Counted from the first letter of the stretch, positions 10,599 to 22,092 are shown. The stretch: DNA of 64,000 bases from Typhlomys cinereus (GCA_023101885.1 JALPQD010000138.1:922542-986541), one strand, 5' to 3'. The notes: generated from the letters alone by a model not told the origin. Translations and numbers: made by a program.

Positions 10599-13500
10599 GT
10601 AGGTGTGCGACCCCTCTGCTCTGTGGGGACCCTACACCGGAGCTCAGACTTCAGGTCTCCAGTGAATTTTCCCACTATGTTGCCTGCCAGTTCTCCCAGG
10701 TGGTCTCCCTTGGCCTTTTGGTCTTAGTTTTTCTCATTACCAAGCAGATGGTTGTCTCTCTTAATCACACTATCATTTGGAAAACGCAGGGCTTCGTATT
10801 AGTACTTTACATGTGGCATGTGATCCTCTGCTCTGGGGAGGCTGTTGCTATCGCCACGTGGCAGATGAGTCAGATGATTAGAGAAGGTAGGTGATTGCTG
10901 TAGCATAGCCAGCAGATCCAAGATAAACCTCTGTCTTGCCGTGGAAGTGGCGCGATAGATTACACTAGAGATAGGACTTACTGGTGAGAATCCACAGAGA
11001 AGACAGGTCTGTATTCCCAGAACCAGAAGCTGCATCCTCCTCTCCCCTTATCGGAACTGGGGGCTGTTGCTCTGTGCTATCTTTATCCCCAGTTTCTAGT
11101 TTATTCTGGTGGCTGTATCTCAGCGGATGTGACCATGAATTACACATGCTGCAGTCCTTTTCCTTAGGTAGAACCATGCAGATTCCCAGGTCATCAGAGC
11201 CCGACCCCGTATGTTGAGATGGGAAGTGGGTATCCAGGTACATTGCAGACACTGATCAGGCAATGCAGGAGTTGATGCTGCTCTGCACAGTCTGCAGAGG
11301 AGGAAACAGAGGCTTTGGGAGAACCTGCCTGCTGCCTTCACCTAAGTTTCCCAGTGAAGGATGGAGAAGTTCTTAAGCAAGTGCACCTCTCTGTGGATAT
11401 TCTCTGGGCCTGGTCAGCAGATGTCAGAGCAGGATAGGGAATTTCAGTGGTCACAAGCTGGGTCCTGTTGCTCTGTCTGGCCCAGGATACTGGGATTTCT
11501 TGTCCAGGGAAGAAGCTAGTCTTGAATCTGGGTACACTGGATAATGAGCAGACACGTGGGAAAACATCATAATCTAGCTCTTTAATGACCTATGTGTTTT
11601 CGAGGATCCTTGGGCTGAGCCCATCCTCTGAGAAATTATCTCAATCTGAGCCTGCTTCCTTCCAGAGAAGGCTCCTAGACTTCAAGTCATCAAGTAAGAG
11701 GATGAGAAAATGGGAACACAAACACTCTCTGTGTGCCTCACTTTCCATACGTGTAGATGAGGATAATAGCAGTACCTACCTCGTTAGGCTTGTTTGAAGA
11801 TCAGAGTCATTACAATGAAAAGTGCTTAGGATGAAACCTGGCTTTTAGTTGGTATAGGAAAAGGGCATATATTTCCATTTCCTGTCCCCTCTCCATGTCC
11901 AGACAAAAAGGCACCCTATTTCCAAAGAGGGAGGTGTGTCTGTCCAGGACTTTGAACATATTCTGTTGGGTTCTGCCCTCCTCCCTACCATATCTGTGGG
12001 TAGGGATTTATGTGCACACTAACTGTATTGGAGTCCCTAGGAATCTTAGTCTTTCAAGATGTTATACAGATAAATTTTTTTTAATCACTGTTATTTTAGA
12101 GGTGAAGCTGCATGTTTCAGAGGTACAGAAAGATTCTCATAGGAGAGTCAACACCCTTCTGTAGAATCTAACTGGAAAGAGCTTGGGAGTGAGGCCCACT
12201 TACTGGTGGTCTCCGTCTCAACTATTGTCCCCAGCAAGTCTCTTCGCTTTGGTGGCCCCCAATTTATCCACCCTTAGAGTCCTAATCACCACCTCTAATG
12301 CTTTATTTGCCAAGCATTTTTTCTCATACACTGTCCCATTTTAGACCAGCTAACTGGTCCTTCCTAGACAGCTTGGAGAGAACATGGAATGAGATGCTGA
12401 GTGAACTGGGACATGCTTGTGGGCTCTCTGAACGTCAGTTTCCCTTACATGTACATGATAATAGGAAATCCGGGCACATGAGTTTGAAGTCCCCAAAAGT
12501 ACTTCTTGTTCCCCATTGTCATTCATCTGGCAACCTATAAGGCTCCTTGTGACAGTAGACACTGACTGTCAACTTGACAGGATGTAGAATCACTAAGGAG
12601 TCAGCCCTCTGAGTGTGTTTGTGAGTGGATTTGTAGACTAGGTTAACAAAGTTGGAGAGACTTTCACTGAACATGGGCAGTAGCGTCCTAGGGTCAGGAG
12701 TCCCGGGCTGCATAAAAAGAAGAAAGCAGGCTGAATACAAGCACGCACCATTCTCTGCTTGCTGACTATGGATGCCATGTGACCAGCTGCCTGCTCCTGC
12801 TGCCGCCATGTTGTCTCATGGTGATGGGCTGTAACCGCAAACTCTGTGAGCCAGAATGAATCCTTCCTAAGTTGCCGTTTGTTGGGCATTTTGTCATAGC
12901 AGTCAGAAAGTAACTAACGCAGCTCCCATTGGCGGTTCCCCGCACTTGCCTGACCTGCTTCAGCAGGGCTGAGCTGTCCTCCCTACCCCCATGCTGAGTC
13001 ATCCTGTTCTGTCGTTCCCAGGTGGTGGGCGAATGGAAGTTCAGCAGGATTCACTGTGACATCTTCGTCACTCTGGACGTCATGATGTGCACGGCAAGCA
13101 TCCTGAACCTGTGCGCCATCAGCATCGACAGGTGAGCCCGGTCAGGCTGGAAGGGGCGACCCTGGCCCTTCACCTCTGGCTACCCATCTCTGTTCAAGTC
13201 AAGCTCTGTAACAGCTGGCTGTGTGCACACGAGCCCGAGTGTTGGGGTGTGCATATGCATGCGTGTGTGTGCGTGTGTTTCTCCCCAGTATGGACTCCCC
13301 ATAGAGAGGTCACCTATAGATAGTAAAGTTACCAAGACCATCCAGAAGCTGCTGGTAGGAAAAAGTTGATTCTAACTGGAGCACTGTCTCTCTCCCCCAC
13401 TTCCAACTTACGTCTCTGTGAGCAGACTGGGGAAGCGCTCAGACCTCCCTGTTTCCTCTAGAGCACTACTGACCACCACACCTGCCTCCCAAGCCACAGC

Positions 13501-14600
13501 ATTTGTTTTGAATTTATATCCAGCACAAATCACCTGATCAAAGCTTCTAGGTCGCACTCACTTGGCTCAGTTGGATTCTTAAAGCCTTTCCCTACTTTAT
13601 ACATTTGTGCCATGAAGGCCTCCCAGATTTGTGGAATATGAAATCAGGTATGAGTGTTGGATAGAAGGGGAAGAAAGATTAAAAATAGTTACCACCCTTC
13701 CCACTCCTTTGCTGAATGGGGCTAAAACCGAGATCTCAGGGACTTAACTACCTACCAATCTGCTAACAAACTTCCTCCTTCTTAGGCCCAGCACATGAAC
13801 AGTAAGTTCATTTTCAAATGTGCAGAGCCCCAGGTCATGGCCCTTCAGAAAACCTAAAACGAAGGTGGGGCAGTTAGGGAAGCAGGCGTGGTCGGGGAGT
13901 GCGCACTGGCCACTGCCACTGCTTCCGTGCTTGGGCTGACTGTCTACAGTGTGTGACTCCGGGGCGTCTACAGTGTGTGACTCCGGGGCGCAGGAGAAGG
14001 TTAAGGAGCATATTGGGCAGGCTTCATGGAGAGTGTCCAGGCCAGGCAGCAGGGAATTCTACGGTATCACCTTCTGTAGTGTGAGGGGTCCTTGAGCCTG
14101 CACCCCCAGACTCAGGGCTCCCCAACCCTTGCAGGTACACAGCTGTGGCCATGCCCATGCTGTATAACACGCGCTATAGCTCCAAGCGCCGGGTCACCGT
14201 CATGATCGCCATCGTCTGGGTCCTGTCCTTCACCATCTCCTGCCCACTGCTCTTTGGACTCAACAACACAGGTGAGTGTGACCTTTGCCCGGGGCCTTTC
14301 TTCAATAGCTCCAGATCCCTGCTCCAGGACCCGGAGAAGCAGACTCTCTGTACAGATAGGGGTAGAAACTCAACAGTGGTCCATTCTCATCACCAAAGAG
14401 GGCCAGCAACATCTCTGAGACCCAGCCCAACACAGAGCTGTTCCAGGTTGGGCTGGAGAAGAATTGATGGGCCCATGCGCAGTGGCACTGGATAAGGAAT
14501 GGGGAGACAGGCTAAGAAGTGGGGAGACTGGCTCAGGAGGAAGTCTGACCATTTTCAACCTAGCTTATATATTATGTTGAAATAAGCCAAACAACCTGAC

Positions 14601-14653
<53 letters not shown>

Positions 14654-17600
14654 ACAAGTGGGCACTTGAGCATATATATGTGCCTGTAGCAGCCCAAGGG
14701 TAACATTGGGAATCATCCTGGATTGCTCTACCTCCTTATTGCTTTGCTCTGGGGTTTCCCAGGCTCCGCCTTCCAGGACTAAAATGACAGGCCCCTGTCA
14801 TCCCGGTCTAGCTTTTTAAAGTGGGATCTAGAAAAACGCATATGGACCCCTTCACCCCTGAGCCATCTGATTTTCTCTGTGTATTGATTCACTCTAACAT
14901 TTCCAGTAACTTTAAGCACCTAGCCTGTAAGAAGGTGCCTCATTCCTAGCAAGGAGCTGAGCGCACTCTGATGGGCTAACTGACCCAGTGCCCACCTGAG
15001 CTTCTCCTCCCCTCCAGACCAAAATGAGTGTATCATCGCCAATCCAGCCTTCGTGGTCTACTCCTCCATCGTCTCGTTCTACGTGCCCTTCATTGTCACC
15101 CTGCTGGTCTACATCAAAATCTACATCGTCCTCCGCAAGCGCCGCAAGAGGGTCAACACCAAGCGCAGCAGCCGAGCTTTCAGAGCGAACCTAAAGGCCC
15201 CACTCAAGGTTCCAAGCTGCCCCGCCTGCCCCTCCCGCTGCCCCTACGTCACCGTTACCAAGGGAGGGAATTGGGACACTGCAGCAAGGTGGGGTCCTGG
15301 CCGAGGTATCCCTGGGGCCGGACGAGGGATTTTCACGGGAGAGACTGAGTATCCAAAAGGGAAGCAGGAGAGGCCCATGGTGTGTGCTACGCAGAAGTCT
15401 ATGTGGAGCTCCAACCTACACAGCGGTTCTTGCTTGATCCTGGCTATGGCTCTCCTCTTCTTCCTCACTTAATTTTTCTGGCCCCCTCTGGCCCCTGCCT
15501 TCCTTTCCCTCCTTCCATCTTCTCTTCACCTGCCATTCCCCGGCCTCCTCTTCCCTACCTGCCTGCTCCTGCACCTCTCTATCTGCCTGCTCTATAGTGT
15601 ATGATTTCTCTCCTCCACTCAACCTTCCCCCGGGCACATCGATTGTGTAGGCACAAAAGGAACTTGAGATTAGGTTCGTCCGTTCAAATCCTGTTGCCAT
15701 CACTTATTTTTTCTCCTGTGCATCCTTGGGCAAGTTGCTTGACTTCTGTGAGCCTCCATTTTCTTGTCCTGTTAACCAGGAATTAGCATATGCACTTCGC
15801 CGTGCATTCCTGAAGATTTGATGTGAAGGGGGTGTAGGTACATACCTAGGATGAAGCCAGACCTGGAGTTGGTACTTCACAAGGCACAAGGGTCCCTTGT
15901 TCTATATGCCCCTTCTGGACACAGTACTGGCCTCCACCACTCCTCTCCCAATTGCCGAGCCCCTGTTCCCAAGTCTGACTTTTTCACAGACTACTCTGTC
16001 TTGGGTTTCTGTCCCCTCACCACTCCGCCCCCTCTCTGTCTTGTGTGACCCCTGTGCTGGTTTGCTCCACAGGGCAACTGTACCCACCCCGAGGACATGA
16101 AGCTCTGCACCGTTATCATGAAGTCTAACGGGAGCTTCCCGGTGAATAGGCGGAGAATGGTGAGTGCTCAGCTCTGGGATCCACAGCCAAGTCTTTCTGC
16201 TCTCAGTGGCGCCTCCCAACCTTAATCCCCAATCTAGCAGCTGGCTAAGGGGAGAGGTGCCTCCTGGCGCCCCACTCTGCCTCAGCTGAGGGCGCGTTTA
16301 CCTTGCATGCTTCCGGTCAGGCACCGAGTGAGGTACACCCAATTGTTCATGACGCCGGTGGGTGGAAACTTGTTGGGACAAGGAGCCGGACTATACCAAT
16401 GTGACAAGTGACATTGGCTCTTTGTACTTCTCAAACCCTTGCCACGTTTCCTGTGATCTCATGAAATCCTCACCTAGACCCTGGGGGGTAAGTCCTATGG
16501 ATGCGTGGATCATCTGGTTACAGAAGAGAACACCCGGCTCAGAGAGTGCAGGCAGCAACTCACCCAGATCTAAATAGTGACAGAAGACATATTGGGACCC
16601 AGATCTGTGGAACTTACAAATTTACGCCTGAGTTCTTCAAGCTGGCATGTGCCCCCCTGACAGAGGTGAGGATCTGGAGGAGGCTGGGTAGAGCAGCCGT
16701 GGGGGCTTCCAAGGAGCACGGTTGGAAAGCAGAATCCAGAAGTGCAAACACAGTAAGCCCAGACTTTTCCTGGTGATGGAAGCCCCAGGTTCCAAGAAGC
16801 AGGTGTTTTACCCCATAGCTGAGCAGGGAATCACAGAGTGGTATTATATATAAAGTCCAGTGAAGTATCAGTGGGAAGCAGGGTCCCCCCCATTTACCCA
16901 CACCACAAGAGCAAGACTGGAAGGCACTGTTTGTGAGGCAGATGCCAAAGCAGGAACTTAAGATAGAGTCAAGGCAGCCGCCTAGTCCCACCACTTGGGC
17001 ATACAGTTAGGCTGCGTGTTAGAGGCTGAGCTAAGACCTCCAAGACCTAGAGCAGGAGGGGTTAAGGAAGAACTGGAAGCAAGCCCGTGTTGGATCCCAG
17101 ATCAGTCCAACAGGGAAGACGTGAACACTTGGGGTCAGCCCTTGGGATTCTGGGCCAGGCTTCTCAGTCCACGCGTGCATGCTGGTGCAGTTGCCCACAA
17201 AGCAGGAGCATTGGTGCCTGTGCTCTGGCCTGGCAGGGAGGATGGGTGGCATGCTCTTTATGCATCGGGGGCTGAGTTCTTGGAAGCAGTACTGGATGTC
17301 AATCAGGGATTATCTTAGCAGCCAGCTTGGTGCCTGGTACTTAGCTGCCACTCAGTAAATGTGTCTCAGGTAATAGAAAGAGAAGTGCCCCGTTACTATG
17401 CACCCAAGTAGTTCTGGGGGATCGAGACTGCTCTAGGAAAGGGACCAGCATCAACTGCTGTGATGTCTGACTCTTTAAAAAAAAAAGATTACTTCAAAGC
17501 AAAACTTAAAATAGGAGTAGACTCACAACACTGTGTAGGAAACAAAGCAAAATTTACAAACCACAAACAGAAATGCAACATCACAGAGCCTTCTGCAGCA

Positions 17601-19827
17601 CACAAAACAGCTTCACGCACCGTCCAAGCCTTCTGACTCTTGTATCTAAATGGGTCTCAACCTCTCTGTCATGGTCCTCCTCATCTTCCTGGCACTGTGA
17701 CCCTGGTGTTTGCAGGAGTCAGAGGAGATAGCAAGAGGAGCAACTTCACCCCAAGTTCTCTGCCTCTGCTGCAGGAGGCTGCCCGCCGAGCCCAGGAGCT
17801 GGAGATGGAGATGTTGTCTAGTACCAGTCCACCCGAGAGAACCCGGTATAGCCCCATCCCACCCAGCCACCACCAGCTGACTCTCCCCGACCCATCCCAT
17901 CACGGCCTCCATAGCAACCCTGACAGCCCCGCCAAACCAGAGAAGAACGGGCATGCCAAAGACCACCCCAAGATCGCCAAGATCTTTGAGATCCAGTCCA
18001 TGCCCAATGGCAAAACGCGGACCTCGCTCAAGACGATGAGCCGCAGGAAGCTTTCCCAGCAGAAGGAGAAGAAAGCCACCCAGATGCTCGCCATAGTTCT
18101 CGGTGAGTCACTTCTGGCTGATGACCGCAGTCCTGCCCCACCCAGCACTGCACAGGGAGAGGGACCACGGATGTAGATCCCAGTTCCTGCCATGCCTTGA
18201 TTGATATAGCTAGAGGGTGATGAGAAAGGCGCTTTCTTTCTTGGACACAGGCCATATGGACGCCTATAGGTAGGATCTATTATTGTGCCCACTCTACAGA
18301 TGTGGATCTGTAAGTCGATCAAGCTGCACTCATGAACAACTCAGTCTGGTTCCAGCACCTTTGAGTTTCACTGATTTATCATTAGAACCTCACATCCCCA
18401 ATAGGTTCCTTCTGGTCTCTTGTCTATACGGCAGGTTCCCACTCTGAATTATTATCATGGTCAGATAATGTAGGATTGATGAAAGCAATACCAATGTGTG
18501 ATTGTATTTATTTTGTGACTACTGTTATTGAGGAACTGGGAAACTTGCATTTAGATTCAACCAACTCCACGTTGAGACAAGAGCTGTGGAATAAGAGGGG
18601 TCCTTGAAAGGTAGTCTCAGATTTACTAGGCAAGGCTTTCAAATGCAGTTCTAGAAAACTAAGATGTGGCAGACTGATTGCAGCGGTTGAGCAAAAGAGG
18701 GGAGGAGTTACACTTGCTATTGATGCAACCCTGTGAGCCCCTCTGATGGTCTGGCAATCCTGGGCATAGGTGATAGGTGCTACACCTTGGTTTTATGAAT
18801 GGGAGCATGGTTCCTGCAGGCTAAGGGTCCTGTAGCCTGTGGTCACATAGCTGGCATGCAGCAGGGCAGGGTTGGAACAAGGTCTTGTGTGGCAGATAAC
18901 AACGGTTCTATTCTGGGGTCCTGCTCTTCCCAGACCTGCCCTGTCCCCGAGACACCTCCTATACTTCCATGTTGAGTGTTCAAGTGGAGCAAACACAGGG
19001 CAAACAGGCAGGACGTCCGCCTGTGTCCAGCCAGGACTGGTGCAGGTGTGTCCAACTGGACTGGAGAAACTGGGAGAAGGTTGGCACGAGAGCTTGGCCA
19101 TTTGGGGGAGGGGGTTCCAAGGATTTAGATCTTAGCTGAGCAACTCGAGAGCTAGAGAAGAGGCAGAATTTTCATGGGCTTGTTTCTTATCCACCTCACA
19201 GGGAACTCAGCAATATGTATACTGAGCCCTCCCTCTTTCTGAGCTATGTTCCACACTGCCACAAACAAATGCATACTCCCCATCCCCCAGCACTAACTGG
19301 AAAATGACATGTCTCAAAAGGTGTCTGGGAAAGCGAGATATTATATCCCTCTGTACTGGCTGACTTGGGACATAATGCTATTTCTCACTTGTCTTCAGAT
19401 ATCCTTCTGTGGTGGGCAGGTTTCATTGCGTCCTTTTAGCAGATGAGGTAGCAGATAATGTGGCTGGAGAGGTTGAAGTGCTGCAGTTGAGTGCCAGTGG
19501 GAGGCCTGGAATCCAGGACCTGCATTCCTCTCACAGTGCTCCTGGGGCAGGGCACCCAGGTGCCCGGGGAGCGGGGCCCTGCCAGCCCAGGTCTTCCCAG
19601 CGTGGAGCCCGCCTGACCCTGCCTTCCCTCCAGGCGTGTTCATCATCTGCTGGCTGCCCTTCTTCATCACTCACATCCTGAACATACACTGTGACTGCAA
19701 CATCCCGCCGGTCCTCTACAGCGCCTTCACGTGGCTGGGCTACGTCAACAGCGCGGTGAACCCCATCATCTACACCACCTTCAATATCGAGTTCCGCAAG
19801 GCCTTCCTGAAGATTCTGCACTGTTGA
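10315..19827 (+). CDS. DRD2: Dopamine receptor D2 (whole coding span, seven coding exons)
   Basis: DRD2 is a class A G-protein-coupled receptor that binds dopamine at the plasma membrane and couples to Gi/o to inhibit adenylyl cyclase. The joined exons (10315-10598, 13022-13131, 14135-14271, 15018-15208, 16073-16159, 17775-18102, 19634-19827) total 1331 nt; restoring one missing base gives 1332 nt, or 443 residues plus stop, the human D2L length. Visible landmarks are N-glycosylation sites at Asn5, Asn17 and Asn23, the amine-binding Asp114, Cys107 and Cys182 for the extracellular disulfide, DRY at 131-133, the TM5 serines in [14 protein letters not shown] in TM6, NPIIY in TM7 and a C-terminal Cys. 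Every intron is GT-AG with phases that rejoin the frame. The one defect is a 1-nt deletion near 10452 in TM1; read literally it gives a 71-residue truncated product. ANKK1 converges on it from the right. Confidence 0.97.
11690..11850 (+). repeat. MIR-like ancient SINE fragment
   Basis: The text 'cctcactttccatacgtgtagatgaggataatagcagtacctacctcgttaggcttgtttgaagat' followed by 'aaaagtgcttagga' matches the well-known core of mammalian MIR elements. Confidence 0.6.
12548..12921 (+). mobile_element. MaLR-type solo LTR
   Basis: It starts TGTGACAG and ends TAACTAACGCA (TG..CA). Internal text such as 'tgtcaacttgacagga', 'gctgactatggatgccatgtgaccagctgcc' and 'ctgtgagccagaatgaatcc' is typical of rodent ERVL-MaLR LTRs. 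The 5 bases GCTCC lie just after the right end and one base before the left end, consistent with a target-site duplication. No internal region is attached, so it is a solo LTR. Confidence 0.65.
13022..13131 (+). CDS. DRD2: DRD2 coding exon 2 (110 bp)
   Basis: It encodes [15 protein letters not shown].. through SID plus the first two bases of Arg132. It contains Cys107 (disulfide partner) and Asp114 in TM3, which salt-bridges the dopamine amine. Acceptor CCCAG, donor GTGAGC. The length equals the 110 bp of the mammalian exon. Confidence 0.97.
13132..14134 (+). other. DRD2: DRD2 intron between coding exons 2 and 3
   Basis: This is a short intron with a small TG-rich patch near 13250-13280 and a perfect 24-bp tandem duplication at 13942-13989. 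Nothing else stands out. Confidence 0.85.
13942..13989. repeat. Perfect 24-bp tandem duplication
   Basis: The unit beginning GTCTACAGTGTGTGACTCCG occurs twice back to back (13942-13965 and 13966-13989) with no mismatch. It is about 145 bp upstream of the next exon. Confidence 0.95.
14135..14271 (+). CDS. DRD2: DRD2 coding exon 3 (137 bp)
   Basis: It completes the DRY motif (Arg codon split AG|G, then TAC) and encodes [14 protein letters not shown] (ICL2), TM4 and the start of ECL2 (LFGLNNT plus the first base of Asp). Acceptor TTGCAG, donor GTGAGT. The length matches the mammalian exon. Confidence 0.97.
14607..14651. repeat. (TG)n microsatellite
   Basis: About 22 uninterrupted TG units inside a DRD2 intron. 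Confidence 0.95.
14652..14875 (-). repeat. SINE, reverse orientation (same subfamily as at 6.9 kb)
   Basis: It shares 'gcccaagg..', 'attgctctacctcctt..tgctttgctctg..tttcccagg' and 'cccctgagccatctg' with the 6851-7012 copy. Both sit directly behind a TG run. Confidence 0.55.
15018..15208 (+). CDS. DRD2: DRD2 coding exon 4 (191 bp)
   Basis: It encodes the rest of ECL2 (QNECII, with Cys182), TM5 with the catechol-binding serines in YSSIVSFY, and the basic start of ICL3 ([13 protein letters not shown]..) ending APLK. The donor is GTTCCA, a poor match to U1 beyond the GT. This same donor joins either the 87-bp cassette (D2L) or the next exon (D2S). The length is exactly that of the mammalian exon. 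Confidence 0.97.
15209..16072 (+). other. DRD2: DRD2 intron upstream of the D2L cassette
   Basis: It begins GTTCCA and ends CTCCACAG. It contains a long C/T-rich stretch (about 15470-15610) and a MIR-like fragment (about 15680-15880, 'gggcaagttgcttgacttctgtgagcctccattttc'). The stretch just before the acceptor is T/C-rich but interrupted by G. Confidence 0.8.
16073..16159 (+). CDS. DRD2: DRD2 cassette exon (87 bp, D2L-specific)
   Basis: It encodes the 29 residues [10 protein letters not shown].. to ..VNRRRM in ICL3 that define the long isoform. Skipping it keeps the frame and gives D2S (414 residues). Known biology: D2L is the main postsynaptic form and D2S is enriched in presynaptic autoreceptors. 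Acceptor CCACAG, donor GTGAGT. Confidence 0.97.
16160..17774 (+). other. DRD2: DRD2 intron downstream of the D2L cassette
   Basis: It is mostly unique-looking sequence with a weak MIR-like patch near 16430-16580 and an A-rich patch near 17475-17600. The acceptor CTGCTGCAG has a good pyrimidine tract. Confidence 0.8.
17775..18102 (+). CDS. DRD2: DRD2 coding exon 6 (328 bp)
   Basis: It encodes 109 residues of the distal ICL3 ([11 protein letters not shown]..) and the start of TM6 (ATQMLAIVL plus the first base of Gly). The segment [14 protein letters not shown] matches human D2 rather than the AKIVNPRIAKFFEIQ that I recall for mouse and rat, and is one residue shorter. This explains the total of 443 rather than 444. 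Donor GTGAGT. Confidence 0.97.
18103..19633 (+). other. DRD2: Last DRD2 intron
   Basis: It carries two reverse MIR-like fragments (about 18790-18900, 'gtggtcacatagctggcatgcagcagggcagg', and about 19410-19520). The acceptor is CCTCCAG. Confidence 0.75.
19634..19827 (+). CDS. DRD2: DRD2 last coding exon
   Basis: It encodes the rest of TM6 ([13 protein letters not shown], with the aromatic microdomain Trp/Phe/Phe/His of the orthosteric site), ECL3, TM7 (NPIIY), helix 8 and the terminal KILHC, whose Cys is a known palmitoylation site in D2. It ends at TGA 19825-19827. Confidence 0.98.
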
Positions 19828-20910
19828 CTTGGCCGCTCACCTGCACAGCAGCTGCTTCCTGCCTCCCTGCCCAGGCTCCTCCCTGCAAGCTGTGGGCAGA
19901 AAGGTCCTAGTGGGGTTTGCCCTGCTCTGGACTCCACAGGCCCTGCAGTGTTAGCTTGGCTCCTTGACCCTCTCTGCCTGCACACCCTCCTCTAGCCAGG
20001 GCAGGGCCAGGGAGTCAAGCATTGGACCAGCTCCGGGGCTGGACTTGAGGCTCAGGGCAGCTCAGAGTGCCCCTCCCACCTCCAGACATTCCTTTCCTTG
20101 GCACCAAAGATGCAGCTGCCTTCCTTGATCTTTCTCTGGGGGACGCTAGGCTCCCGGGGTCAGAATCCAGCTCAGAGGCTGAGTGGACCTTGATGGTGGG
20201 CTTGGCCTGTCTGTCCTCACTGGCCTGAGTGGGAGCAGGTGGTGGGAAGGAGGGACAGTTTATACCTCACAGGAACCACATAGGAAAGCAGGGATTTCTC
20301 CAAGGCCCCAGATGACCTCAGTCCTGGGAGACACATGTAAACCCCAAGATGGCTCTGTGGGCCCCAGAGAAGCCAAGGCTAAACATCTATTCCCCACCCC
20401 AAATCTGGTGTGAAGCCCTACTTTTGATTACACTGGGTCCCACCTTGCTATAGCACCCTATGTGGTTTCTATAGTCTCTAGGGGAACAATGCTAATTTCC
20501 CAGGATCCTAAAAGAGTCTATAAGGAAAAGAAAATGATCGACTCCCCCCTACTTCAACCTACTCTACCACCTCCTGATGGACCTCGGATACACCCCTTCT
20601 CATAGCAAAAGCGGGGCAGTCTGGGAAATTTGGGCTTTGGACCTATGTCGACGCTCACATTGGGGGGAGCGCCTGAGGCTCTTTGGGGAGCTGCCTCTTG
20701 CCACACACCACTTTCCTTCTGGCCTCTCCTCTCTCCGGTTTCCCTTCCCTTGCAGTGCTAGCCTGTAGCCAGAAGGCCTCTGACACTTCTGGTTTTGGCC
20801 TAGCTAGTCCCCGAGGGAAGAGGGGAGGCTGCAGCTTGGGGGGCCCTGGGCCCCTCCTCTGTAACATCACTATACATGCACCAAACTAATAAAACTTTGA
20901 CAAGAGTTCA
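19828..20910 (+). other. DRD2: DRD2 3' UTR
   Basis: About 1.1 kb between the stop codon and the first downstream AATAAA. The terminal stretch 'catgcaccaaactaataaaactttgacaagag' looks like the conserved mammalian DRD2 mRNA end. No repeat is evident inside it. Confidence 0.8.
20888..20893 (+). terminator. DRD2: DRD2 poly(A) signal AATAAA
   Basis: Canonical hexamer about 1.06 kb after the DRD2 stop. Cleavage is expected some 10-25 nt downstream. Confidence 0.8.
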
Positions 20911-21716
20911 CTTCCATAGCCCAGAACAGCTATCAGCACGATCCTTAGCATTTATCTAGAGCCAACACCTTTGTGTCTGCAGGGAATGGCCAGAAGACAG
21001 GTCTCTCCTTTCATGGGCCCTGGTAGTCTGAGGGAACCAGTCCTTTGTCCTTCTCAGCGGCCAGGGCAGACAAGGTTCCCTGGGAAAGGCAGTTCCTGAA
21101 GTGTGGGCTTGGCCTGTGTCTGTCTGCTCCTTGTCTTTGAGACAGACGATGAGAAGTAGGCGGGGCCAGAGCGTGGTGGCTGGTCAGCTGTCTGATGTCT
21201 CCCTCCCAGACCAGCCCCCAGCTCAAAGCTCTTAGAGGCTGCCGCTGGCACTGCCCTGACAACAAAATTTCAGCTTCTTAAATGCGAAAGAGAAACCAGC
21301 CCACTGAGGAGGAATGTTCTCGGCACGGTGAGAATAACAGAGGTGATAACAAACAAGGTGGAGCACCCACGGGCTCAGGCTCTGGGGAGCTGTCAGGGCA
21401 TAATTTGCATGCTAAATACAATATTTTTAGCACCAAAGTTTGGAGCACTGAACTTGCCCTGAACATTTAATTATGGACTTTGATCTTCTCCCTGAACATG
21501 AATGTAGTGCTCATCCCTGGGGGAGACTCCTGTCCCCAGGAGCACCCCAGGAGCACGCTGATGCCTGAAGGTAAGCAAAGCAGCCCCTCTCGGATAGCTC
21601 AAGACTGCCAATGACTTAGTGGTCACCTCCTGGGGAAGGAGCCAGACCTCTATGGGGGTCAGAAACCCCAAGGATCTCTTGATTGCTGACACCCGTCCCA
21701 CAGCTAACCAAGCAGC

Positions 21717-22092
21717 ACATACATGCGCGCACGCATGTGCATACTCACATACATATATAGTTGTACACATATATGCATACAGACATACACTCACATACAC
21801 ATAGTTGTACATATATGTGCATATAGACATACACATACATTCACACACATGTATCTACATACACAGACATATACATACACATATAGATGTACCTATTATC
21901 ACATATACACATAGATATGCACTCATATGCACACACAGACATACAGTCATATACTTGCACATGCACTCACACAATCACACGTATATACTTTACATATATT
22001 CACACATATATACTCATGCCCACACAGATACACACATGGACATAAACACACATACATATGCACACACATATTCTCACACCTTAGCATCTATA

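Larger units (their letters stand above)
10599..13021 (+). other. DRD2: DRD2 intron between coding exons 1 and 2
   Basis: It is bounded by GTAGGT and CCCAG. It holds a MIR-like fragment around 11690-11850 and a MaLR-type LTR at 12548-12921. The remainder shows no recognisable element. Confidence 0.85.
14272..15017 (+). other. DRD2: DRD2 intron between coding exons 3 and 4
   Basis: It contains a TG microsatellite (14607-14651) followed by a reverse SINE (to about 14875). The acceptor is CCTCCAG. Confidence 0.85.

Noticed and set aside
10343..10894. 183-codon open frame overlapping DRD2 exon 2 in another frame
   Set aside because: It runs through the exon/intron boundary in a shifted frame and has no homology; it is a shadow of the DRD2 exon.
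13942..13989. CRISPR-like direct repeats
   Set aside because: It is a simple two-copy tandem duplication without spacers, in a mammalian intron.
10315..19827. DRD2 as a pseudogene
   Set aside because: Apart from one base, all exons, splice sites and functional residues are intact, introns are present and synteny with ANKK1 and TTC12 is conserved.
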